A DNA stretch of 20,593 nucleotides from CAZLLV01 sp964560325 (GCA_964560325.1 CAZLLV010000450.1:1-20593); one strand, 5' to 3'; shown: positions 1 to 5,836, counted from the stretch's first letter. Notes: a model not told the origin generated them from the sequence alone. Program-made: numbers and translations.

Positions 1-267
1 CTCCTGGTGAAGAGGCTCGAGGGGCGGCGCGTCGTCTCCCTCGACATGGCGCACCAGGGCGGCACCGCCTGGCTCTGCTTTAACTCGAACGCCGAGGAGT
101 GCGGCCCGAAGAAGCTCGGCGGCGAGGCCGGGCGCACCACCGGGGTGGAGCTCGACCCCCCGGACGACGGGGCGCCGTACAGTGGCCGGTACTTCACCGG
201 CCCGATCACCGCATCGCCCCCCGCGGCGGCCGAGTCGGGGCCGGGAGACTCGCCGAGCCGAGGGTGA
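1..267 (+). CDS. ChaN/TIKI-like protein, C-terminal part (gene enters from left edge)
   Basis: The frame is open from the first base and ends at a TGA at 265-267. The peptide starts LLVKRLEGRRVVSLDMAHQG and is the C-terminal third of the protein encoded in full at 2657-3418; positions 1-267 align with 3152-3418 without an indel. I count about 19 substitutions by eye (about 93% identity). Many differences change residues (N/D, G/K, G/A, Y/F), yet the frame stays open, which suggests a diverged paralogue rather than fresh debris. The two GXXH motifs of the family would lie upstream of the window, so it cannot be said whether this copy is complete. It is followed by an antitoxin-like scrap on the other strand and then by the YwgA-like gene. 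Confidence 0.7.
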   Translation, partial: LLVKRLEGRRVVSLDMAHQGGTAWLCFNSNAEECGPKKLGGEAGRTTGVELDPPDDGAPYSGRYFTGPITASPPAAAESGPGDSPSRG

Positions 268-275
268 GGGATTGT
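1..275. repeat. Direct repeat, left copy (pairs with 3152-3426)
   Basis: This stretch repeats 3152-3426 in the same orientation at a constant offset of 3151, with about 93% identity counted by eye. It covers the 3' end of the ChaN-like gene and about 8 bases past its stop (TGAGGG versus TGAGGGG), after which the sequences diverge. Its left limit is unknown because the window begins inside it. The two copies bracket the HD/YwgA gene pair. Confidence 0.8.
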
Positions 276-321
276 TCACGCTCCCGGGACGAGTGGCCCC
301 TCGACGGAGAGCGCAAGGACC

Positions 322-418
322 ATCAGGCCACGTTTTGCCCGACGGTGACCTGGAAGGACACCTTCGCGCCGGCGTTGCCCAGCATCTCGATCAGGTTGTC
401 GACGCTGAACCTAGAGAC
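322..418 (-). pseudogene. Remnant of an XRE/HigA-type antitoxin C-terminus
   Basis: On the minus strand a short frame reads VSRFSVDNLIEMLGNAGAKV and continues about 11 residues to a TGA at 324-322. The pattern RFSVDxLIxML...GxxVxxxV resembles the tail of small XRE-family antitoxins (HigA-like), which end in a segment such as FSxDxLxxxLxxLGxxVxxxV. No helix-turn-helix lies upstream: the preceding codons are Gly/Pro-rich, and a 10-bp unit (CCTGCCGGTT) is tandemly duplicated at 432-451. What remains would be about 30 residues of a roughly 90-residue protein. The family match is from memory of the motif only, and the stretch is short. Confidence 0.35.
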
Positions 419-529
419 TGCGGTGGAACCGCCTGCCGGTTCCTGCCGGTTCGGCTACCACGTCATCGGCTGCTGACCCATCCGGCGGTGCAACCTGATC
501 AGGTGCATCCCCTCCCGACCTCCCGCACC

Positions 530-1084
530 CTACGCAACCATGAGCGCCGACGCGGCTTCCTGCTCCCACCGAGCCACTGTCCTGACGGCCTCCTGCGCCT
601 CCCGCTCGGAGATGTGGGGCTTGAGCTCGACGATCTTCCGCGCCAGCTCGGATGGATCTTTCGCCTCGGGGTGCTTACGGCGGACGTAGAGCGCCGTTCC
701 CAGCCTCTCGAGCTCCACCACCGTCTTGTCACCTACGCGCTCGCCGATGAACTCGATCGCGGGCCGGGCCGCTTCGACGGTGTCCCGGTACCTCCGGGAG
801 ACAGACTCCATGTTCGGCGTGGGTTTGAGCGTCGGTCCGTAGTCGGGCCGCCGGACCTCCAACTCGAGCAGATAGTCCGCCCGCATGGCCGTCAGCTCGT
901 CGCGAAGGTCGAAGGAGAAGGGGCCGTGCTTGTACAGGATGAAGTCGAACCCGACCGGGTGTCCAGCCAGCTCTTGCAGCAGGTACATCGACTTCTGGAG
1001 ATGGGTTTCCCCGCACCAGCTCCCATGCTCGTGGAGCTTCCCGATCAGCTCGGCGATCACCGCGATCCGCTCAAGTCTTTCCAT
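530..1084 (-). CDS. YwgA/Panacea-like small protein coupled to an HD hydrolase
   Basis: 184 residues from the ATG at 1084-1082. This start is fixed by an AAGGAGG Shine-Dalgarno 8 nt upstream; the longer frame to 1126 would lie inside the HD gene. The segment THLQKSMYLLQEL (about residues 27-39), followed by FDFILYKHGPFSFDLRDEL, matches the pattern of YwgA-type proteins and, more distantly, the SocA/Panacea (DUF4065) fold: LQKxxYLLQ, then a YKHGPFS block. No membrane segment or signal peptide is seen. It overlaps the upstream HD gene by 14 nt (1071-1084), so the two are almost certainly co-translated. In Bacillus, ywgA and the HD gene ywfO are also near neighbours (recalled knowledge), which supports a functional pair. 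The molecular function is unknown. Panacea domains act as antitoxins elsewhere, so a neutralising or regulatory role is possible but inferred. Confidence 0.7.
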   Translation of the reverse strand: MERLERIAVIAELIGKLHEHGSWCGETHLQKSMYLLQELAGHPVGFDFILYKHGPFSFDLRDELTAMRADYLLELEVRRPDYGPTLKPTPNMESVSRRYRDTVEAARPAIEFIGERVGDKTVVELERLGTALYVRRKHPEAKDPSELARKIVELKPHISEREAQEAVRTVARWEQEAASALMVA

Positions 1085-2390
1085 CGATCTTCCCTCCTTG
1101 GCCAGCCGCCGTGAGTATCCTCTCACGGTTCTCGTTCATCCAGTTGTTCGCCTCTCCTCGTAGCTCGGCCGTCGTGTACAGGGTATCGACGGCCGTCACC
1201 GGCAGCGTCCCCAAGACGTCGGAGTTCGCCCTCGACGGCTCGATCCGCCCGTCGGGCATGAGGACGGGGAAGTCGGTCGCGCCTCCCGATTCCCGGTAAG
1301 AATCGTGGTGCACCGCCTCCTGTCCGAATCGGTCCGCAAGCTCCTCCGCGAGGAGGTCGGCCGCGTCCGGGCGACGCTGGACGTCCCGAGGGTTCCGGCG
1401 GTAGATCTCCCGAAAGTGGTCACGCTCTACGATCCGCCTCGCCGGGGTGTGGCCGGGGGTCCCGGGCGTCCTTGCCGCTTCCAGCATCGCCGCGTAGACC
1501 TCGTGGTCCGTCAAGAGGAGGTGTTCCTCGGGATCGGTCGGGAGACCTCCCGGACCCCTCCAGGCCTGGAGAAACTGTTGAAGGTGAAAGTCGTAGATCC
1601 GCCGCACCGGGTGAAAGTAGACCTGTTTATACATGAAGTAGCGGGCCAGAAGCAGCCCTTCCGCCGAGTGCAACCCGCCGTCCTCTACCCCGAGCGCCGG
1701 TTCCTGGGAGCCGCCGGTGGCCTGGGGGAGGATGCGAAGCGTGTCGATCAGTCGGTGATGATCGAAGTGTCCGTAGGCGACGCCGGCGTGGAGGGAGTCG
1801 CGCAGGAGGTAGTCGATGCGATCGGCTCCGAAGGCGTCCCCGGTGATGATCTCGGAGAGGATCGTCTGCCATTCGTCGAGCTCGCTGCCGGCCTTCTTCG
1901 CCCCGACCGCGATCTTGACGACGTCCTCGCTCTGCGGAGCCGGCCGCATGGACCTCCAGACCGCCTCCATCTCGTCGGACCGAATCAGCTCGACGGTCAG
2001 ACGCTCGTGGTCCCAGCCTTTCGGGAGGAGCTCCTTCTCTGCGGCATGGGAGAAAGGCAGGTGTCCGATATCGTGGCACAGCGCAGCCACGCGCAGGACA
2101 CGCCTCCAGTACTGGCGCTCGGCGTCCACCGGCAGCGAGTTTGCCCGGGGATAGCTGTCGAGCTTGTCCTGGCGCATCACGCTGTCGAAGATCCTCGTCG
2201 CCAGCTCCATCACCCCCAGCGAGTGCTCGAAGCGCTTGTGCGTGGCGCCCGGGTAGACGAGGGGCGTCAGCGCCAGCTGGTGGATATGCCGGAGCCGCTG
2301 CACCGGCCTCGAGTCGAGCACCCGGCGCTCGTCCTTTTCGATCCGGACGAAGGTGTGGAGCGGATCCCGGATTTCGTGGAAGTGCTTCAT
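1071..2390 (-). CDS. HD-domain phosphohydrolase, SAMHD1/YwfO/dGTPase-like
   Basis: 439 residues with a complete SAMHD1-type HD core. The metal ligands are visible as H56 (RFEHSLGV), H106-D107 (CHDIGH) and D190 (GADRIDYLLRDS, corresponding to the DKWDYFARD segment of SAMHD1), followed by HAGVAYGHFD. Members hydrolyse (d)NTPs or other nucleotide phosphates with a divalent metal in the cytoplasm; the substrate here cannot be read from sequence. The N-terminus IRDPLHTFVRI is typical of the family, so the ATG at 2390-2388 is well placed despite a weak Shine-Dalgarno. The C-terminal third (from about residue 290) is less conserved. The stop overlaps the YwgA-like gene by 14 nt, suggesting a two-gene operon. 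Both genes sit between duplicated ChaN 3' ends and look like cargo of an accessory region. A housekeeping nucleotide hydrolase or a dNTP-depleting defence enzyme are both possible. Confidence 0.85.
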   Translation of the reverse strand: MKHFHEIRDPLHTFVRIEKDERRVLDSRPVQRLRHIHQLALTPLVYPGATHKRFEHSLGVMELATRIFDSVMRQDKLDSYPRANSLPVDAERQYWRRVLRVAALCHDIGHLPFSHAAEKELLPKGWDHERLTVELIRSDEMEAVWRSMRPAPQSEDVVKIAVGAKKAGSELDEWQTILSEIITGDAFGADRIDYLLRDSLHAGVAYGHFDHHRLIDTLRILPQATGGSQEPALGVEDGGLHSAEGLLLARYFMYKQVYFHPVRRIYDFHLQQFLQAWRGPGGLPTDPEEHLLLTDHEVYAAMLEAARTPGTPGHTPARRIVERDHFREIYRRNPRDVQRRPDAADLLAEELADRFGQEAVHHDSYRESGGATDFPVLMPDGRIEPSRANSDVLGTLPVTAVDTLYTTAELRGEANNWMNENRERILTAAGQGGKIDGKT

Positions 2391-2420
2391 GATCTCGGCC
2401 GACCGTACGTATGGAGAGGG

Positions 2421-2449
2421 TTTATAACGCCTCTATTACGCCTATCGAG
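2421..2449 (-). promoter_or_regulatory. Possible promoter and repeat-type operator for the HD/YwgA genes
   Basis: An AT-rich patch in GC-rich surroundings, 31 bases upstream of the HD start. On the minus strand it contains TATAAA (2426-2421), a good -10 match, but the -35 region (CTCGAT, 2449-2444) is poor. The plus strand shows two near-identical 9-mers, ATAACGCCT (2424-2432) and ATTACGCCT (2435-2443), 11 bp apart, about one helical turn. That could be a regulator site over the promoter. Confidence 0.35.
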
Positions 2450-2656
2450 TGAGAGGATACAGACCTCGCCCGGGCATGTCAAGCGCACGGTACTTGCCGT
2501 TTCACCTCCGCCATCGAGCGGGCCACCGTGGGGGCGGCAGCCTCGAAGCCGGACGCTGCGCCACACTCGCGACAGTCCTATCCAGCCGGTGCAGTCGGGA
2601 CAGCGCCGGCCCCGGCAGGCCCATGGGAGTAGTATCCTCACCGCCCACTCTCTCCT

Positions 2657-3418
2657 GTGTCTGCCGCCGGCGCCTCGCCGGCGGCAGAGTGTCCCCCGGC
2701 TCCGGGGCTCGACGCTCTCCTCGAGCCGGGTGCCGTCCTCCTGCTCGGTGAGCTCCACGGGACCCGGGAGGCGCCAGCCTTCGTGGAGACCGTCGCCTGC
2801 CGCGCGCTGGCGCGGGATCTTCCAGTCGTGGTCGGTTTCGAGCTGCCGGTGGCCGAAGCCGCGCTCCTCGCCGGGCCGCTCTGGCAGGCGGAGTACCAGT
2901 ACGGCGTCGCCAGCCGCGCGGTCGTTGGCTTGCTCGACGCGCTCCGCGCCCGCAAAGCGGCCGGCGCCGCCGTCGAGGTGGTGCTCTACGACCCCGGCAA
3001 CGTGCCGGAGCGCGACCGAGAGATGGCGCAGAACCTCGCCGCCGCGCTCGGAGCCCGCCCCGAAGCCTTCGCCGTCGTTCTCTCCGGAAACCTCCACAAC
3101 CGGCTCACGGTCGGCACGCCCTTCGACGCCGATCTCGAGCCGATGGGGCACCTCCTGGTGAAGAGGCTCGACGGGTGGCGCGTCGTCTCCCTCGACATGG
3201 CGCACCAGGGCGGCACCGCCTGGCTCTGCTTCGACTCGAACGCCGAGGAGTGCGGCCCGAAGAAGCTCGGCGGCGAGGCCAAGCGCACCACCGGGGTGGA
3301 GCTCGACCCCCCGGACGACGCGGCGCCGTTCAGTGGCCGGTACTTCACCGGCTCGATCACCGCATCGCCCCCCGCGGCGGGCCGGCTTGGTCCGGGGGAC
3401 TTGCCGAGCCGACGGTGA
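2657..3418 (+). CDS. ChaN/TIKI-superfamily (heme-uptake-like) protein
   Basis: 253 residues from a GTG at 2657; a stop at 2630-2632 excludes a longer frame. The domain starts at about residue 18: VLLLGELHGTREAP (GELH at 31-34) and, later, VLSGNLHNR (GNLH at 144-147). These are the two GXXH motifs of the ChaN/PrgY/TIKI fold. ERDREMAQN (118-126) lies in the helix before the second motif, as in ChaN. ChaN-like proteins bind heme or act as metal-dependent peptidases, and the sequence does not decide between them. No signal peptide or lipobox is seen, so it is cytoplasmic as drawn unless the true start differs. A perfect hairpin covers codons 2-11 and there is no clear Shine-Dalgarno. The last third is duplicated at 1-267. 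The VapBC pair follows 33 nt downstream. The HugZ-like heme protein at 4266 makes a heme link plausible but unproven. Confidence 0.7.
   Translation: MSAAGASPAAECPPAPGLDALLEPGAVLLLGELHGTREAPAFVETVACRALARDLPVVVGFELPVAEAALLAGPLWQAEYQYGVASRAVVGLLDALRARKAAGAAVEVVLYDPGNVPERDREMAQNLAAALGARPEAFAVVLSGNLHNRLTVGTPFDADLEPMGHLLVKRLDGWRVVSLDMAHQGGTAWLCFDSNAEECGPKKLGGEAKRTTGVELDPPDDAAPFSGRYFTGSITASPPAAGRLGPGDLPSRR
2660..2688. repeat. Perfect 12-bp inverted repeat over the start of the ChaN-like gene
   Basis: TCTGCCGCCGGC (2660-2671), a 5-nt loop GCCTC, then the exact complement GCCGGCGGCAGA (2677-2688). In RNA this makes a very stable GC hairpin beginning directly after the GTG start codon. No U-tract follows, so it is not a standard terminator at this position. 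It would be expected to hinder initiation at 2657, or it may mark an mRNA control element. Confidence 0.6.
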
Positions 3419-3426
3419 GGGGTTAC
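3152..3426. repeat. Direct repeat, right copy (pairs with 1-275)
   Basis: This is the 3' end of the full ChaN-like gene plus about 8 bases beyond its stop. It aligns without gaps to 1-275. Divergence starts just upstream of the VapBC ribosome binding site, so the repeat boundary coincides with the start of the toxin-antitoxin module. Confidence 0.8.
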
Positions 3427-3447
3427 ACTTCGTATTACAGGAGGTGA
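3423..3447 (+). promoter_or_regulatory. VapBC leader: possible -10 and strong Shine-Dalgarno
   Basis: The 33-nt gap before vapB contains TACACT (3424-3429), a possible -10, and TTACA twice at a 12-nt interval (3423-3427 and 3435-3439). A near-perfect Shine-Dalgarno, AGGAGGTGA (3439-3447), lies 7 nt from the ATG and fixes that start. Any -35 element would lie inside the ChaN-like coding sequence; no convincing one was seen. Confidence 0.4.
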
Positions 3448-3451
3448 GCCC

Positions 3452-3712
3452 ATGGCCACCAGAACCGTCCGTCTCGACACCGAGGAAGAACGAGTCCTGG
3501 ACGAGCTCGTCCGCAAAACCCGGCTCCCCGTGTCCGAGGTCCTGCGCCGCGGCCTCCGGGCGCTGGAGAAAGAAACCCGCGAGACCGCGCCCAAGAAGCC
3601 CTTCGAGATTTATGAGCAGCTCGATCTGGGGCCGGGCGGCTACGCCAACCGGCCCGCCGGCGAGAGCCGCCGAGGAGCTCGCGAGGCGATCCTGAGGAAG
3701 CACCGCCGGTGA
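3452..3712 (+). CDS. vapB: VapB-type antitoxin (ribbon-helix-helix)
   Basis: 86 residues. The N-terminus TRTVRLDTEEERVLDELVR... then LPVSEVLRRGLRALEKE is a ribbon-helix-helix pattern: one beta-strand followed by two helices, as in CopG/Arc-type antitoxins. The C-terminal half (about 50-86), ending in a basic REAILRKHRR, is the likely flexible toxin-binding tail. It overlaps the PIN toxin by 4 nt (GTGA, 3709-3712), the usual antitoxin-first arrangement, so it should bind VapC and repress its own promoter. Assignment to VapB rests mainly on the PIN partner. The RHH type rather than AbrB or Phd is clear from the sequence. Confidence 0.85.
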   Translation: MATRTVRLDTEEERVLDELVRKTRLPVSEVLRRGLRALEKETRETAPKKPFEIYEQLDLGPGGYANRPAGESRRGAREAILRKHRR

Positions 3713-4122
3713 TCCTGGTGGACACGGGGCCGCTGGTGGCCCTCTTCGACCCCAAGGAGAAGGAGCACTCCCGGTGCCGCCAGGTTCTCCGAGACCTCAC
3801 GGAGCCCCTGGCCACCAGCCTCGCCACCCTCACCGAGGCTTTCCACATCCTCAGCCCCGACAGCATCGGCTCCGACCGGCTCCGCGAGTTCGTCCTCCAG
3901 GACGGCCTCCAGGTGCTGCCCTTGGAGAGGAAAGCCCTGGAGCGGGCCTTCGAGCTCATGGAGCAGTACCGAGACCACCCGATGGACCTCGCCGACGCCT
4001 CCCTGATCGCCCTGGCCGAGGCGATTCCGACCCGTAAGGTGTTCACCCTGGACCGGAACGACTTCTCGACCTACCGCCTCCGCCGCGGCCACCGCCATCT
4101 GTCGGTGGAGATCCTGAGCTGA
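3709..4122 (+). CDS. vapC: VapC-type PIN-domain ribonuclease toxin
   Basis: 137 residues from a GTG that overlaps the vapB stop. The PIN acidic residues are all present: D5 (ILVDTGPLVALFD), E43 (TLTEAFH), D93/D96 (MDLADASL) and D115/D118 (TLDRNDF). VapC toxins are Mg-dependent endoribonucleases, often cutting tRNA or rRNA, held inactive by VapB. The length is typical of the family. No frameshift or missing catalytic residue is seen, so this pair looks functional, in contrast to the ParDE remains 1.3 kb downstream. Confidence 0.9.
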   Translation: MILVDTGPLVALFDPKEKEHSRCRQVLRDLTEPLATSLATLTEAFHILSPDSIGSDRLREFVLQDGLQVLPLERKALERAFELMEQYRDHPMDLADASLIALAEAIPTRKVFTLDRNDFSTYRLRRGHRHLSVEILS

Positions 4123-4171
4123 GCGACGACGGCTCCCGTTGCAGGCGAGCGGTTTCCGGGTAAGGGGTGGC

Positions 4172-4177
4172 TACAAT
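4172..4177 (+). promoter_or_regulatory. Possible -10 element for the HugZ-like gene
   Basis: TACAAT, preceded by GGGGTGGC, 88 nt before the chosen ATG. It is a 5/6 match to TATAAT in an otherwise GC-rich gap. No good -35 hexamer sits 16-18 nt upstream, so this is tentative. It would give a leader of about 80 nt. Confidence 0.3.
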
Positions 4178-4265
4178 CTCACCGACCGCCCCAGGATCAG
4201 CAACCCGGGCACTGGACAGCCCTTCGCCATCGGCATCCAGCCCGAACCCACGAAGAGGAGCACCC

Positions 4266-5060
4266 ATGACCCGAGCCCACGCCAACCCACGCCGCACCGA
4301 GGAAGAGCCCCTCTACGACCCGGACGTTCCCACGCCCGCCCACGCCGAGCGGGCGCGGACGCTCCTGGCGACCCTGAAGACCGGCGCCCTCGCCACGGTG
4401 GCTTCGGAGCCGGAGGGGCATCCGTACCCTTCCTTCATCACCTTCGCCGTCGACCGCGGCGAGCCCATCTTCCTCATCAGCGAGATGGCGGAGCACACCC
4501 AGAACCTCCGCCGTGATCCGAGGGCGTCGCTCCTCGCCGCCGAGAGCCGCACCGAGGATCCCCTGGCGAACGGCCGGGTCACTCTCCTGGGGACCTGCCG
4601 CCCGGTGGAAGGCGACGACACGAGCGCACGCGCCGCCTATCTGGAGCGTCTGCCGAACGCGGAGTACTACTGCGACTTCAAGGATTTCCACTTCTGGCGC
4701 CTGCGCGTCGACTCGGTACGCTACATCGGTGGCTACGGTCGGATGTCCTGGGTGGCGCGAGACGAGTGGCAAGCCGCCGAGCCCGATCCCCTGGCGGAGC
4801 ACGCGGAAGGCATCGTGGAGCACATGAACGAAGACCACGCCGACGCCATGGTCGTGCTGTGCCGCGCCTTCACCCGCGCCGGCGAGGCCGAGGAGGTGAC
4901 GATGACCGGCATCGATCGCTACGGCTTCGAGATGTCGGTGGTCACCGAGAGAGGGCCCCGGCCGGCGCGGCTGGCGTTTCCGGAGACGGTCGCGACGCCG
5001 GAGGAGGCGCGGAAGGCCCTGGTGGCGATGGTGGGAGAGGCTCGGTCGGCCCTGGGGTGA
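4266..5060 (+). CDS. HugZ-like heme-binding protein (PNPOx-like domain + DUF2470)
   Basis: 264 residues from the ATG at 4266, chosen because AAGAGGAG lies just upstream; the frame could extend to a GTG at 4167 but that part is low-complexity. Residues about 25-165 form a pyridoxamine-phosphate-oxidase-like split barrel (LLATLKTGALATVASEPEG, then HPYPSFITFAVD). Residues about 174-264 form a DUF2470 domain (EHAEGIVEHMNEDHADAM; H186 and H191 are candidate conserved His). This two-domain arrangement is that of HugZ-type heme oxygenases and related plant heme-binding proteins, which bind and degrade heme in the cytosol. FMN use is less likely but not excluded. The 3' third (from residue 176) is repeated at 5555-5824. 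A ParD gene begins 64 nt after the stop. Confidence 0.85.
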   Translation: MTRAHANPRRTEEEPLYDPDVPTPAHAERARTLLATLKTGALATVASEPEGHPYPSFITFAVDRGEPIFLISEMAEHTQNLRRDPRASLLAAESRTEDPLANGRVTLLGTCRPVEGDDTSARAAYLERLPNAEYYCDFKDFHFWRLRVDSVRYIGGYGRMSWVARDEWQAAEPDPLAEHAEGIVEHMNEDHADAMVVLCRAFTRAGEAEEVTMTGIDRYGFEMSVVTERGPRPARLAFPETVATPEEARKALVAMVGEARSALG

Positions 5061-5072
5061 GACGGGTGTCGG
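4792..5072. repeat. Direct repeat, left copy (HugZ 3' end; pairs with 5555-5836)
   Basis: The last 89 codons of the HugZ-like gene and about 12 bases past its stop recur at 5555-5836. I count 9 substitutions and one inserted G within the coding part, about 97% identity. The two copies bracket the ParD gene and the ParE remnant. Confidence 0.85.
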
Positions 5073-5093
5073 AGCCCGGGCTCCCCGGCTCCG
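5070..5093. terminator. GC-rich hairpin after the HugZ-like gene, no U-tract
   Basis: CGGAGCC (5070-5076) pairs with GGCTCCG (5087-5093). An alternative fold uses the 14-bp palindrome GGAGCCCGGGCTCC (5071-5084). It begins 10 nt past the HugZ stop, so it may stop or stabilise that transcript. Without a run of U it is not a classical intrinsic terminator. Confidence 0.35.
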
Positions 5094-5095
5094 CT

Positions 5096-5112
5096 GTGGC
5101 ACAGTGTGCTAC
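5096..5112. promoter_or_regulatory. Palindromic site upstream of parD, probable autoregulatory operator
   Basis: GTGGCACA (5096-5103), one spacer base, then TGTGCTAC (5105-5112): an inverted repeat with one mismatch in 8. It overlaps a possible -10 (TACCTT, 5110-5115) and ends 12 bases before the ParD ATG at 5125. ParD antitoxins repress their own promoter through such palindromes (family knowledge); that this is the site is inferred from position. Confidence 0.45.
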
Positions 5113-5124
5113 CTTCGGGGTCCG

Positions 5125-5403
5125 ATGACTCGACGCACTCTCAACGTCTCTCTCACCCCTGAGCTCGAGGAGTTGATCTCTTCCAAGGTCGCTTCGGGGC
5201 GCTACCTTTCCGCCAGCGAGGTCGTGCGTGACGGATTGCGGCTGCTGGAGGAGCGCGATCGGTTGAGGCACGAGGCTCTCGATCGCGTCCGCCAGGGGAT
5301 CGATGCGGGCATCGCATCGCTCGACCGGGGCGAGGGCGTGGCCGCCGAGAAGGTCTTCGCCGAGCTCGAGGCCAGCCTGGCCGGCACTCCCGGGCAGACC
5401 TGA
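5125..5403 (+). CDS. parD: ParD-type antitoxin (ribbon-helix-helix)
   Basis: 92 residues from the ATG at 5125. A GTG at 5104 is in frame but would put the probable promoter inside the gene. The N-terminus TRRTLNVSLTPELEELISSK with GRYLSASEVVRDGLRLLEER is the ParD ribbon-helix-helix pattern. Residues about 55-92 (LDRVRQGIDAGIASLDRGEG) match the helix that wraps ParE. The protein looks intact. Its toxin does not: only a scrambled ParE remnant follows, overlapping the stop. The gene therefore survives as an orphan antitoxin, which may still repress its own promoter or cross-neutralise another ParE. Confidence 0.88.
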   Translation: MTRRTLNVSLTPELEELISSKVASGRYLSASEVVRDGLRLLEERDRLRHEALDRVRQGIDAGIASLDRGEGVAAEKVFAELEASLAGTPGQT

Positions 5404-5529
5404 CGACTGAACCGCTTCGCTTCTGGCCTGTCCGGCGCTACCTGATCATCTACCGCGCCGGAGATGATCGAGGTTGTACGGGTCCTCCACGGTGCCCGGG
5501 ATGTCGAGGCCATTCTTTCCAGGCTGTGA
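5400..5529 (+). pseudogene. ParE toxin remnant (internal deletion plus frameshift)
   Basis: In the frame from 5400 the reading is LTTEPLRFWPVRRYLIIYRA. One base out of frame (from 5467) it continues IEVVRVLHGARDVEAILSRL to a TGA at 5527-5529. Joined, this is the C-terminus of a ParE/RelE-superfamily toxin (PVxRYLIxYR...IEVVRVLHGARD). The first residues (TTEPLR) look like a ParE N-terminus, so the roughly 50-residue middle seems to be deleted. The 4-nt overlap with parD (CTGA, 5400-5403) keeps the normal ParDE junction. About 42 of some 95-100 residues remain and the product cannot be functional. Confidence 0.75.
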
Positions 5530-5553
5530 TTCTGCGCGCTCGGTGCCAGGCCC

Positions 5554-5824
5554 ATGGCGGAGCACGCGGAAGGCATCGTGGAGCACATGAATGACGACCA
5601 CGCGGACGCCCTGGTCGTGCTGAGCCGCGCCTTCACCCGCGCCGGCGAGGCCGAGGGAGGTGACGATGACCGGCATCGATCGCTACGGCTTCGAGATGTC
5701 GGTGGTCACCGAGAGCGGGCCCCGGCCGGCTCGGCTGGCGTTCCCGGAGACGGTCGCGACGCCGGAGGAGGCGCGGAAGACCCTGGTGGCGATGGTGGGA
5801 GAGGCTCGGTCGGCCCTGGGGTGA
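5554..5824 (+). pseudogene. HugZ-like C-terminal fragment (DUF2470 copy), frameshifted
   Basis: A copy of the last 89 codons of the HugZ-like gene, starting MAEHAEGIVEHMNDDHADAL at an ATG created where the homology begins. An extra G near 5655 shifts the frame after RAGEAE; without it the sequence would read to a TGA at 5822-5824 matching the parent stop. Several substitutions are conservative (E/D, M/L), hinting that the copy came from a related strain's gene rather than a very recent duplication. No upstream part of the gene is present; the homology starts 25 nt after the ParE remnant. Confidence 0.85.
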
Positions 5825-5836
5825 GGCGGGTCTCGG
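5555..5836. repeat. Direct repeat, right copy (pairs with 4792-5072)
   Basis: Offset 763 from the parent copy, becoming 764 after the inserted G. Homology runs about 12 bases beyond the stop codon (TGAGGCGGGT versus TGAGACGGGT) and is then lost. The bracketed interval, about 480 bp, contains exactly the ParD/ParE' module and its promoter. Confidence 0.85.

Noticed and set aside
432..451. Two tandem 10-mers (CCTGCCGGTT) as a regulatory iteron
   Set aside because: There are only two copies, within an eroding sequence and with no promoter nearby. A small local duplication is the simpler reading.
1305..3161. 618-codon plus-strand open frame
   Set aside because: It lies antisense to the HD gene and then crosses into the ChaN-like gene in another frame. 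It has no family motif; long antisense frames are expected at this GC content.
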